Notes under the pieces: model-generated
The model's input: the letters and a program-made list of their open reading frames with translations, nothing else
Database searches by the model: none
Told to the model about the DNA's origin: nothing
Shown: positions 7,561 to 14,045 of the stretch, piece by piece
Numbering within the stretch: position 1 is the stretch's first letter
Layout of the letters: each line of letters starts with the position of its first letter
Program-made: the position numbers and the translations under genes
NCBI GenBank assembly: GCA_934167935.1
Contig: CAKPMH010000029.1
Location: 1-14,045, forward strand
From: an uncultured Bacilli bacterium
Lineage (GTDB): Bacteria > Bacillota_I > Bacilli_A > RF39 > UBA660
Reading direction: 5' to 3'
DNA: 14,045 bases

Positions 7561-8443
7561 ATTTTCTTACCTTTATAATATCATTTTCTGATAATTTTCC
7601 TATAAGTAATGAGGAATTGACATTATGTTTTATTATATTACAATCTATTTTATCCTCATCATAATTTGCATAACAATATTTGCACATATGTTTGCAAGTA
7701 TTGTATACGCCAATATCAACCATTTCTACACAATTACATTTTCTACCTTTTCTAGCTGTCCATTTTTTATATATTTTAGATGTTTTTTTATATGCTAATG
7801 TATGTGATATACAATCATTTTTTATAAAACCATATTCAGTTAAATTTTTCTCTTCAAAGCATGTTTGAACTGTCATATTAAAATTAGATGCAGATTTTTT
7901 AAATGATAATCCTATTTCTTTATAATCATTTTCACTCATTTCTTTATAATTTAATATATTTTTATTTTTTCTAACATTTTTATAATCATCTAAAAAAGAT
8001 ACAATTATATGCTTAACATAACCATTTAATAATTCACATAATTTAAAAAAGGTTTTTTTATGATATTCAATATTATATTTATCGCTTATAAATATAGGAT
8101 CATATCTAACATAAACATTTTCTATTCCTATAATATTAGATACTTTTTTTATTGCCTCTATAATGTTTCCTTTACCTATAACATTTGGTTCTATATCTTT
8201 TTTATATGGTGTTAATGTTATATGAAATAATATTGGTTTTTTAATTTTATCTAAATATTTAATAATTGGAATAGGATTTTTTGTACAAAATAATATTAAA
8301 TCTACATCTGTAAAATTAATTCTACTAACTAATTTAGGATTAAAAGGATTTCTAACATCAACAAATCCTTCTTTGTATCTTTTAATAAACCACTCTGTAT
8401 AAAAGGCAACTATATCTGTTCTACCACTTACATTTAATATCAT
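7559..8443 (-). CDS. DUF1848 family protein with Fe-S-like cysteine cluster
   Basis: 294-residue protein of the DUF1848 family, whose biochemical role is not established. The family opening is clear: MILNVSGRTDIVAFYTEW, then VRNPFNPKLVSRI. Later motifs are FCTKNP (52-57), YVRYDPIF (111-118) and SFLDDY (149-154). Near the C-terminus, C250-x3-C254-x2-C257-YAN resembles the 4Fe-4S triad of radical SAM enzymes, though those usually carry it at the N-terminus. C236, C238, C268, C53, C136, C195 and C211 add further cysteines. It starts 5 bases after the cadA stop with no recognisable Shine-Dalgarno site, so it is probably translated by reinitiation. Its place in a metal-controlled operon suggests a metal or redox link, which is inference. 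Confidence 0.85.
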   Translation of the reverse strand: MILNVSGRTDIVAFYTEWFIKRYKEGFVDVRNPFNPKLVSRINFTDVDLILFCTKNPIPIIKYLDKIKKPILFHITLTPYKKDIEPNVIGKGNIIEAIKKVSNIIGIENVYVRYDPIFISDKYNIEYHKKTFFKLCELLNGYVKHIIVSFLDDYKNVRKNKNILNYKEMSENDYKEIGLSFKKSASNFNMTVQTCFEEKNLTEYGFIKNDCISHTLAYKKTSKIYKKWTARKGRKCNCVEMVDIGVYNTCKHMCKYCYANYDEDKIDCNIIKHNVNSSLLIGKLSENDIIKVRK

Positions 8444-8448
8444 AGGTC

Positions 8449-10479
8449 TTATTTATTAAATCTTTTTATAATTCTTAAAGTATTTAAAATTGTAATTAAA
8501 GTTACACCAGTATCAGCAAATACAGCAAGCCACATATTAGCAAGTCCTAAAATACTTAAGATCAATATAATTAATTTAACCATAATAGCGAATAATAAAT
8601 TTTGCTTTATTATTTTTTTGGTATAAAATGAAATATCAATAGCTTGTGAAATTTTAATTAAATCATCCTTCATCAAAACTATATCTGAAGCTTCTATAGC
8701 AGAATCAGAACCAACACCACCCATAGAAATACCTATATCAGCTCTTTTTAAAGTTGGCGCATCATTTATTCCATCACCTACAAATATAGTAATACCATCA
8801 TTTTCTCTAACTTCTTCAAAAAAATGATATTTATCAGTTGGTAACATTTCATATTTTAATGAATCAATTCCAAGTTTTTCTCCGATTTCTATAGCAATAT
8901 CTTTTTTATCACCTGTAAACATATAGGTTTTAATATTTCTTTTTTTTAGTTCATCTATTGTTTTTTTAGTATTTTCTTTAATTCCATCACTAATTGTTAT
9001 AGAAGCAACATGACTTCCATCAATATTTAAATGTAATGTTGCATCATGTATACAATCACATAAACTTTTATTACCAATTATGATTTTTTGATTATTAAGC
9101 TTAAAAGATATTCCTTTTCCTTCAATTTCTCTAAATTCTAAAACATCTGAATTATCTATTTTTTTATCAGTTAATTTTAATATTGATTTTGCAATTGGAT
9201 GATTAGATAAAGATTCACCTTTAATTAATATATCAATTATTTCATCTTTTTTATACTTTTTATCTATTATATTTATATCTTTAACATTAAACGTACCATC
9301 AGTTAATGTACCAGTCTTATCAAATATGATAGATTTAGCATTACTTAAATTATCTAAATAATTACTTCCTTTAATTAAAATTCCTTTTTTACTTGCAACA
9401 CCTATACCAGTAAAATATGATAATGGTACTGATATAGCAATCGCACAAGGACAAGAAATAACTAAAAATGTAAGTCCTCTATATAAGCTCTCTTTATATG
9501 ATAAATCAAAAAATAATGGAAGTAATGTTATAACTAAAATTGCTAAAATTATAATAATCGGTGTATATATTTTACTTATTTTAGATACAATGGTTTCTGT
9601 TTTTGTTTTTTTATCTGTTGCTTCTTCTAACAAATTTAAAATTTTACTAACTGTAGAATCTTTAAACAAGCTAGTTGCTTTAACTTCTATTACATGATAA
9701 TTATTAATACTTCCAGATAAAACTTCCATACCTTCTTCAATTTTTACTAATTCACTTTCTCCTGTTAAGGCGGATGAATCAATTAAGGTAGAACCTTTGA
9801 CAACTATTCCATCAACAGGAATTTTTTCACCTTTTTTAACAATTAAAATATCGCCTACTTTTACATCTTCTATTTCTATTTTATGGACTTCTCCATCTTT
9901 TTTTAGATTTGCATATCCTTGTTTAATATCAAGTAATTCTTTTATTGATTTTCTAGAATTATTTAATGCTTTTTCTTCTAAAATTTTTCCAATTGTATAA
10001 AGAGCTATTACCATAATTCCTTCCATATTTTCACCTATTATAAAAGCTCCTATACATGATATTGTAATTAATGCATTTTCATTAATTGCTCTACTTTTAA
10101 ATAATAATTTTATAGCATTAATTGTTGTTCTATATAATAGTAAAACATAAGAAATTATAAATAATATTATCTTTAAATTATTTTCTTTTATTAAAAAATT
10201 AGCAACAACAGCAATTAATATACTTATAATTAAAATTGATAAATGATATTCTTTTTTTTCTTCTACTTCTTTTGAAATACTAGCCTCTGGTTCTATTTTT
10301 TTTATTATAGAATTAAGCTCTTCAATAGAAATATCACACTCAGATTCATAAGATATTTTTGATGTATTAAAATTAACAACTACATTTTTGAATTTTTTAT
10401 TTTTATTTAATTTCTCTTCTATTTCTCTAGCACATCCAGCACAATCTAAATTATTAATATTATATCTATATTTATTCAA
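8449..10479 (-). CDS. cadA: Zn/Cd/Pb-transporting P1B-type ATPase
   Basis: Inner-membrane pump that exports divalent heavy metals using ATP. Numbered from the TTG start (676 residues): an N-terminal metal-binding domain with C13-A-G-C16, the actuator TGES (239-242), the transmembrane CPC motif (343-345), phosphorylated D387 in DKTGTLT, the P1B-specific HP pair (427-428) and GDGIND (568-573). The last helices carry MVKL (K635) and FADTG (D656), which mark the Zn/Cd/Pb subgroup (ZntA/CadA) rather than copper pumps. Start choice: AAGGTGAT fits a TTG at 10477-10479, while the in-frame GTG at 10486-10488 overlaps that ribosome site. Either start overlaps the end of the repressor gene, so translation is coupled. 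The exact metal preference cannot be read from sequence. Confidence 0.95.
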   Translation of the reverse strand: MNKYRYNINNLDCAGCAREIEEKLNKNKKFKNVVVNFNTSKISYESECDISIEELNSIIKKIEPEASISKEVEEKKEYHLSILIISILIAVVANFLIKENNLKIILFIISYVLLLYRTTINAIKLLFKSRAINENALITISCIGAFIIGENMEGIMVIALYTIGKILEEKALNNSRKSIKELLDIKQGYANLKKDGEVHKIEIEDVKVGDILIVKKGEKIPVDGIVVKGSTLIDSSALTGESELVKIEEGMEVLSGSINNYHVIEVKATSLFKDSTVSKILNLLEEATDKKTKTETIVSKISKIYTPIIIILAILVITLLPLFFDLSYKESLYRGLTFLVISCPCAIAISVPLSYFTGIGVASKKGILIKGSNYLDNLSNAKSIIFDKTGTLTDGTFNVKDINIIDKKYKKDEIIDILIKGESLSNHPIAKSILKLTDKKIDNSDVLEFREIEGKGISFKLNNQKIIIGNKSLCDCIHDATLHLNIDGSHVASITISDGIKENTKKTIDELKKRNIKTYMFTGDKKDIAIEIGEKLGIDSLKYEMLPTDKYHFFEEVRENDGITIFVGDGINDAPTLKRADIGISMGGVGSDSAIEASDIVLMKDDLIKISQAIDISFYTKKIIKQNLLFAIMVKLIILILSILGLANMWLAVFADTGVTLITILNTLRIIKRFNK

Positions 10480-10849
10480 ATTTATCACCTTCCATTATTT
10501 TATGATTTATATGTTCAATTCCAATTTCATATAGCTTATTTATGTGTTCATCATCTAACATATAATATACCTCTTTGCCTTCTTTTCTATACTTGACAAT
10601 ATCAATAGATTTTAAAATAGACAATTGATGTGAAATAGATGATTTTGTCATATTTAAAACATTTGCAATATCACATACACACATTTCATGATTATCAAGT
10701 GCCCAGAGTATTTTTATTCTTGTTTGATCTCCTATTATTTTAAACAATTCTGAAAGTTTCTTTAGCTCTAAATCATTAGGTTTATTTTTTAATGCTTTTA
10801 AAACTGCCTCTTTATGTATAATATTACAATCACAACTTAAACCTTTCAT
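10472..10849 (-). CDS. ArsR/SmtB-family metal repressor, CadC-like
   Basis: Winged-helix dimeric repressor that releases DNA when it binds metal. Counting from the ATG at 10847-10849 (125 residues): the N-terminal C6-D-C8 plus C57-V-C59 in EMCVCD form the thiolate alpha3N site typical of CadC (Cd/Pb sensing). The recognition helix region is TKSSISHQLSILK (68-80). The alpha5 region has D100, H102, H113 and H116; in CadC the matching set is D, H, H, E, so the last ligand here is His. The ribosome site AGAGGTGAT (10853-10861) fixes this start; an upstream in-frame ATG lies inside the operator. It is first in the operon, overlaps cadA by 8 bases, and should repress its own promoter through the two operators at 10866-10912. 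It could be named cadC. Confidence 0.93.
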   Translation of the reverse strand: MKGLSCDCNIIHKEAVLKALKNKPNDLELKKLSELFKIIGDQTRIKILWALDNHEMCVCDIANVLNMTKSSISHQLSILKSIDIVKYRKEGKEVYYMLDDEHINKLYEIGIEHINHKIMEGDKFE

Positions 10850-10865
10850 TTTATCACCTCTATAA

Positions 10866-10881
10866 TTGAACATGTATTCAA
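10866..10881. promoter_or_regulatory. Repressor operator 1, downstream of the transcription start
   Basis: Inverted repeat TTGAAC-ATGT-ATTCAA (6-4-6, one mismatch) between the predicted transcription start and the repressor ribosome site. It shares its flanks (TATAATTGAA upstream, ATTCAACT downstream in plus-strand reading) with operator 2, exactly 31 bases away. Confidence 0.75.
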
Positions 10882-10889
10882 CTATCTAT

Positions 10890-10919
10890 AGTATAATTGA
10901 ATAAGTATTCAACTGTCAA
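10890..10919 (-). promoter_or_regulatory. Metal-resistance operon promoter
   Basis: A perfect -35 TTGACA (10914-10919) and -10 TATACT (10890-10895) with an 18-base spacer. Operator 2 fills the spacer, so bound repressor would block RNA polymerase. The start point should be near 10883. Confidence 0.8.
10897..10912. promoter_or_regulatory. Repressor operator 2, in the promoter spacer
   Basis: Perfect inverted repeat TTGAAT-AAGT-ATTCAA (6-4-6) placed between the -35 and -10 boxes. The form matches ArsR/CadC-type operators. Confidence 0.85.
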
Positions 10920-10952
10920 TACATTTTAGAAAATAAATTTCATTATAATTAA

Positions 10953-10985
10953 TTTTATTATTTAATTTAAATTTAAATAATAAAA
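10953..10985. repeat. AT-only inverted repeat
   Basis: A perfect 12-bp inverted repeat made only of A and T (10953-10964 with 10974-10985; one further pair possible). It overlaps the T-run of the flavodoxin terminator and lies upstream of the metal-operon promoter. It may be a secondary termination aid, a curved UP-like element or a chance product of composition. Confidence 0.35.
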
Positions 10986-11004
10986 AAAGTATATTTCTAT
11001 ACTC
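10981..11004 (-). terminator. Terminator of the flavodoxin gene
   Basis: A 6-bp stem (10988-10993 with 10998-11003, AGTATA/TATACT) closed by a minus-strand GAAA tetraloop, followed by T at 10982-10987. It lies about 55 bases past the stop. The intervening 11005-11058 is plain AT-rich sequence. Confidence 0.7.
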
Positions 11005-11058
11005 TTTTTAACAAAACTTATTTTAATATACTACTTTAATTAACTATATTTTATTATC

Positions 11059-11721
11059 TTATTTTATATTATCTATAAATGATTTAATATCATTATCAGA
11101 TGGATTTGATGAAAATCTTTGACCTGAAAGCCAATTACCACTTCCTGCAACATTTTCTAATAAATTTCCGCTATTACCTATATCAGAAGATGCTGATGTA
11201 CAAAATGGTATAACTGTTTTGCCATTAAAATTATTTGCTTTAACAAATGTATTTACCGGCCATGCTGCAACACCCAACCATATTGGATATCCAATTAAGA
11301 TAGTATCATAACTATCAAAATTTTCAACTTTAGTTGTTTTTAACGCAACATTTCTTAATGATTCATCATCATGTTCTTTGGATACTCTTGATTTATCATT
11401 TGTCCAATCTAAATCATCACTTGTATATACATCTTTAGGTTCTATTTCAAAAATATCAGCATTCAAATTACTAGCTATTTTTTTAGCAACCTTTTCTGTA
11501 TGATTTTGTGCTGAATAATATACTACAAGTATCTTTTTATTAGTAGAATTCGAATTATTTTTATTTTCTTCTATAGTGTTATTATTGTTTTCATTTGAAT
11601 TTGTTTTATTTTTATTATTTATTACATAATAAGTTCCAATACCAACTATAGCAATTAATATTATAATATTATTATAAATTTTTTCATTTTTTATTATCCT
11701 TACTAATTTCTTTCGTATCAT
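11059..11721 (-). CDS. Membrane-anchored flavodoxin-like protein
   Basis: 220 residues: a basic N-terminus (RKKLVRIIKNEK), one membrane span (about 16-34), an Asn-rich flexible linker (35-62), then a flavodoxin fold. The FMN phosphate loop is SAQNHT (70-75) after KKILVVYY. The loop GYPIWLGVAAWPVNTF (144-159) should flank the flavin ring. The domain resembles the flavodoxin_4-type proteins found in many Firmicutes. Positive charge before the span predicts that the flavin domain lies outside the cell, with no lipobox seen. It probably carries electrons or reduces an extracellular substrate; the partner is unknown. The ATG has only a weak AGAAG site touching it and is buried in a hairpin. It overlaps the TGA of an upstream reading frame as ATGA. 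Confidence 0.87.
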   Translation of the reverse strand: MIRKKLVRIIKNEKIYNNIIILIAIVGIGTYYVINNKNKTNSNENNNNTIEENKNNSNSTNKKILVVYYSAQNHTEKVAKKIASNLNADIFEIEPKDVYTSDDLDWTNDKSRVSKEHDDESLRNVALKTTKVENFDSYDTILIGYPIWLGVAAWPVNTFVKANNFNGKTVIPFCTSASSDIGNSGNLLENVAGSGNWLSGQRFSSNPSDNDIKSFIDNIK

Positions 11722-11753
11722 CTTCTGATGATACTACATTTTATAATAGTATC
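11715..11753 (-). promoter_or_regulatory. Two mutually exclusive hairpins at the flavodoxin start
   Basis: On the transcript, GTATCATC-AGAA-GATGATAC (11734 down to 11715) is a perfect 8-bp hairpin. Its 3' arm contains the ATG and its loop holds the AGAA of the ribosome site. Just upstream, GATACTA (11753-11747) can instead pair with TAGTATC (11736-11730), which shares five bases with the first hairpin. Only one can form at a time, so this could switch translation on or off. Function is inference. Confidence 0.5.
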
Positions 11754-11804
11754 TCCAATTTTGCCTTCATTAAAGTTACCTTGTATAAAACTTTTTCCAA
11801 CAAT
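11718..11804 (-). pseudogene. Orphan 28-codon reading frame, possible gene remnant
   Basis: Directly after the Qng1 stop the same frame stays open for 28 codons, reading IVGKSFIQGNFNEGKIGDTI and then IKCSIIRR, and ends in a TGA that overlaps the flavodoxin ATG. The composition looks protein-like, and the ATGA overlap is typical of real operon neighbours. The Qng1 family ends at its own PYHLTRT-type tail, so this is not part of Qng1. It may be the C-terminus of a gene lost by deletion when the Qng1 operon arrived. It has no good start codon of its own and its family is not recognised. No terminator was seen between Qng1 and the flavodoxin. Confidence 0.3.
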
Positions 11805-12749
11805 CTAATATGATGTTGTCCTAGTTAAATGATAAGGCATATATTTTTTAGTTTTATCTTGACCTTTACACCATATAAAATCATTTATATCAATTCTATT
11901 AATTTTTTTATTTATTTGCTCATATATATAGTTGATTACAACTATCATACTTGCTCTAATTTCAACTTCATACTCACTATTTTCTTCTATTTCTGTTTTA
12001 GTTTCTAAGCGTGAATACAACTTTGCATCATATTCTAAAATACCAAATCCTTGCATTACTTGTGGTATTTTATAATCAGCACAGCCTAATAAATTGCTAA
12101 AATTAACTTGTCGATGTTCTTTTATTTTTATTACATGTAAAATATCAGAAGTTAATAATTGAGCTAATTTATAAAAATATATAGTTTTTCCTTTATAAAT
12201 TCTAGTATCATTAAAACTACTAAAATTACTAATTATAGTTTCAAATACTTCTTTATCTGTATTCATATTTTTTATATATTGATAAAAATTCCCATTCATC
12301 TTAATATTTACTATTTTTGCTATATCGGTAACTATTTTATATCTTTCTTCTAAAAGTGGAATATCAATATTTCCTTTTAAAATATCCTTAAATTCTTCTA
12401 AAGTCATACTTTCTAATTGCTTATAAACTTCTATACTATTTTGATTATTAAATAAATTAAAAATACAATGTAATAATGCTATACTACCATCTAATTTTTG
12501 TTCATTATCATTAATTGTCCACTTAGGATTACCAAAAAAAGAGAAATTTATTGAATCATATATAAGTAAAAAATTAATTATATCTCTAGTATTCATTTCA
12601 TACACATTAAATGGTACCTTAGTTAAATAGTGAACATTATCAAATTTTAATAATTCGTCGATTAATTCCTTTGCCTTTTCATAATTTATTTTTACATATT
12701 TAGCATTATTAACAACGAACTTACTTGTTTCCAAAACCTTATCTAACAT
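11805..12749 (-). CDS. Queuosine salvage protein (Qng1/DUF2419 family)
   Basis: 314-residue member of the queuosine-salvage family (DUF2419). Known members hydrolyse queuosine 5'-monophosphate to release queuine, the base used to modify tRNAs with GUN anticodons. Family motifs run in order: DSINFSFFGNPKWT (65-78), DGSIALLH (87-94), FYKLAQLLTSD (192-202), ADYKIPQV (224-231), EVEIRASMI (261-269), DFIWCKG (290-296) and the tail PYHLTRTTSY (305-314), which matches the family end and shows the gene is full length. It should be cytoplasmic. AAGGA (12759-12763), just past the end of the preceding gene's coding sequence, sets the ATG, with a 15-base gap. The preceding membrane protein is a candidate for supplying the substrate. 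The assignment is from remembered motifs. Confidence 0.88.
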   Translation of the reverse strand: MLDKVLETSKFVVNNAKYVKINYEKAKELIDELLKFDNVHYLTKVPFNVYEMNTRDIINFLLIYDSINFSFFGNPKWTINDNEQKLDGSIALLHCIFNLFNNQNSIEVYKQLESMTLEEFKDILKGNIDIPLLEERYKIVTDIAKIVNIKMNGNFYQYIKNMNTDKEVFETIISNFSSFNDTRIYKGKTIYFYKLAQLLTSDILHVIKIKEHRQVNFSNLLGCADYKIPQVMQGFGILEYDAKLYSRLETKTEIEENSEYEVEIRASMIVVINYIYEQINKKINRIDINDFIWCKGQDKTKKYMPYHLTRTTSY

Positions 12750-12764
12750 ATTTATTATTTCCTT

Positions 12765-13949
12765 TCATTTCTTTATAACATAGCCATTTTTATCAACTAT
12801 AAAGTTTCTACCAAACATAATACTTACAGTAATAAATTGATATATAGATGAACAAACTTGTCCAATTCCTGTACAGAAAGGTGTTTTAAGTAATGACATA
12901 AACATTCTAAGTATTGACGCTATTATCTTATTTGATGTAGTTTTAAAAGCTGAATATTCTAATTGTAAATAACAAGTTTTAATTCTATATATTGGATAAA
13001 TTAAAAAATTAACTATTTCAAAAGAAAAATATATCATTGTTATTTTAAAATCTAAATCATAAAAACTATATAATACTATAAACATTAGTAAACTTGTTCC
13101 AAATAAAATAGCCATTAACTTATAAGCATTGTTTATATGTTCTTTATAATTAAACCTATTTTTACTTATATCAATACTTGATGCAATTACAATAGAATAA
13201 GTTGTATCCCATTGTGTATCCGTTATTAATGCTATAAAAGTCAAAGCAGTTGCATATGCCTCTCCATACTCTAAGGCATTAGATAGCCCAAACAAGAATA
13301 TTAAAAAAAATGCAATATTATTGAATAATTCAACTGAATCATATTTTATACATTTTAATAAATTTAATTTTAATTTAAACTTATTACTATTTTTTATATA
13401 AATATATATTGTAAATAAAAATAAAGGAATTAATGTTGTTGTAATTATAATAATTTGATTTTTTGTTACTAAAGATGTTCCAATCAATAATATAAAATTT
13501 AATAAATTAAATATAATTGAGTTTTTATTTGCTAATTCATTTTTTTCTTCATAATATAGTTTATCTTGCATCATTGCAAATTCTAAACAAATAAATAATT
13601 GTAATATTGAATATATAGTAAAATTTTTATATGTATTTATATTCATATTCATAAAGTTAATATAATTATCTACATTTAATAAAATCACAATAAAAATAAT
13701 TATAGAAATAATAGTACCTAATATTAAGCCTGACATTACTGCATCTTCATTTTTATCCTTTTCTTTATTTATATTAGCCCCAGTAGAAAATATAGACTTA
13801 ATTATATAATATATAAATTGTAACGGATATGTTAATGTAAATATATTAATTAAATTTTTATCAACTATTATTCCAAGTAAAAACCAAGATATTATTGGAA
13901 TAAATGATAATAGTGATAAATCAAAACTAATTCTTAGTAATCTTTTCAT
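12765..13949 (-). CDS. MATE-like multi-pass membrane protein
   Basis: 394 residues, almost entirely hydrophobic, with about 10-12 membrane spans (near 9-28, 36-55, 72-92, 109-128, 144-161, 166-185, 208-227, 233-250, 275-296, 303-322 and 342-380). The overall pattern resembles MATE/flippase-type carriers, but the protein is shorter than the usual 440-460 residues and no defining motif stands out, so the family call is tentative. A conserved-looking loop DAVMSG (69-74) precedes span 3. It ends in TGA, 15 bases before the Qng1 start and in the same frame. It begins 15 bases after the preceding HAD-like gene, with a weak ribosome site. The context suggests transport of queuosine, queuine or a related nucleoside; the direction of transport cannot be told. 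Confidence 0.65.
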   Translation of the reverse strand: MKRLLRISFDLSLLSFIPIISWFLLGIIVDKNLINIFTLTYPLQFIYYIIKSIFSTGANINKEKDKNEDAVMSGLILGTIISIIIFIVILLNVDNYINFMNMNINTYKNFTIYSILQLFICLEFAMMQDKLYYEEKNELANKNSIIFNLLNFILLIGTSLVTKNQIIIITTTLIPLFLFTIYIYIKNSNKFKLKLNLLKCIKYDSVELFNNIAFFLIFLFGLSNALEYGEAYATALTFIALITDTQWDTTYSIVIASSIDISKNRFNYKEHINNAYKLMAILFGTSLLMFIVLYSFYDLDFKITMIYFSFEIVNFLIYPIYRIKTCYLQLEYSAFKTTSNKIIASILRMFMSLLKTPFCTGIGQVCSSIYQFITVSIMFGRNFIVDKNGYVIKK

Positions 13950-13964
13950 ACTTCAAAGTTCTGC

Positions 13965-14045
13965 CTACTCTGTAAAAGAACTAGGATGATATGCTGTTAT
14001 TCCCATTTCTTCTGCTTTTCTTAAAACATCTATTCTATCATCTAC
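13965..14045 (-). CDS. C-terminus of a HAD-like hydrolase (partial)
   Basis: Only the last 26 codons lie in the window, ending in TAG at 13965-13967. They read VDDRIDVLRKAEEMGITAYH and then PSSFTE. The VDDR...V..A.EMGI.AYH pattern resembles the final motif of HAD-superfamily phosphatases, where the paired Asp binds magnesium. It lies 15 bases upstream of the MATE-like gene, so it is probably in the same operon. A phosphatase would fit nucleotide salvage, but the catalytic DxD motif lies outside the window and cannot be checked. Confidence 0.5.
   Translation of the reverse strand, partial: VDDRIDVLRKAEEMGITAYHPSSFTE

Noticed and set aside
8449..10479. Copper-exporting P1B ATPase.
   Set aside because: The last membrane helices show the K and DTG pattern of Zn/Cd/Pb pumps, and the adjacent regulator is CadC-like rather than a copper sensor.
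11722..11804. Separate promoter for the flavodoxin gene (TATTAT at 11743-11748).
   Set aside because: No acceptable -35 box lies 16-18 bases upstream; read-through from the Qng1 operon is as likely.
12747..12767. The MATE-like gene and Qng1 are in the same frame, separated by one TGA; under a Mollicutes code (TGA = Trp) they would be fused.
   Set aside because: All Trp codons checked in the window are TGG, Qng1 has its own ribosome site and ATG, and both proteins are complete at this boundary. TGA is best read as a stop.

Overview
The window is very AT-rich DNA whose genes all lie on the minus strand. Spacing is tight, Shine-Dalgarno sites resemble those of Firmicutes, and stops are mostly TAA or TAG. 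Trp is encoded by TGG and TGA is used as a stop, so the standard bacterial code applies. FtsZ, FtsQ/DivIB and CadC-type proteins, plus a prepilin with a 'GVRPVITI' C-terminus, suggest a low-GC Bacillota lineage (Bacilli/RF39-like or Erysipelotrichia-like, perhaps an uncultured gut bacterium). The taxonomic placement is inference.

In transcription order (right to left): (1) 11805-14045 holds the end of a HAD-like gene, a MATE-like membrane protein and a queuosine-salvage (Qng1/DUF2419) protein, spaced as one operon. (2) 11059-11721 encodes a membrane-anchored flavodoxin. Its start codon sits in a perfect hairpin that competes with an upstream hairpin, and it overlaps an orphan 28-codon reading frame. 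(3) 7559-10919 is a metal-resistance operon: a promoter with two tandem operators, a CadC-like ArsR repressor, a Zn/Cd/Pb P1B-type ATPase and a DUF1848 protein. (4) 4403-7548 is the division cluster ftsQ-ftsA-ftsZ, with promoters before ftsQ and before ftsA. (5) 3310-4317 encodes a type IV prepilin-like protein with a predicted surface domain. (6) 3000-3185 encodes an unrecognised 61-residue protein. (7) 100-2913 is uvrA. A further promoter and ribosome site at 10-65 point to a gene starting just beyond the left edge.

The most regular non-coding pattern is at the gene junctions. At five of them the intrinsic terminator of one gene is fused to the promoter of the next. Either the -35 box starts one base after the U-tract, or it lies inside the terminator hairpin. 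This keeps separately transcribed units very compact.

No rRNA, tRNA, CRISPR array, insertion sequence or phage gene was seen. The best candidates for something new are the possible translational switch at the flavodoxin start, the pairing of Qng1 with a MATE-like transporter, the cysteine-rich DUF1848 protein in a metal-inducible operon, and the pilin with a lectin-like C-terminus.
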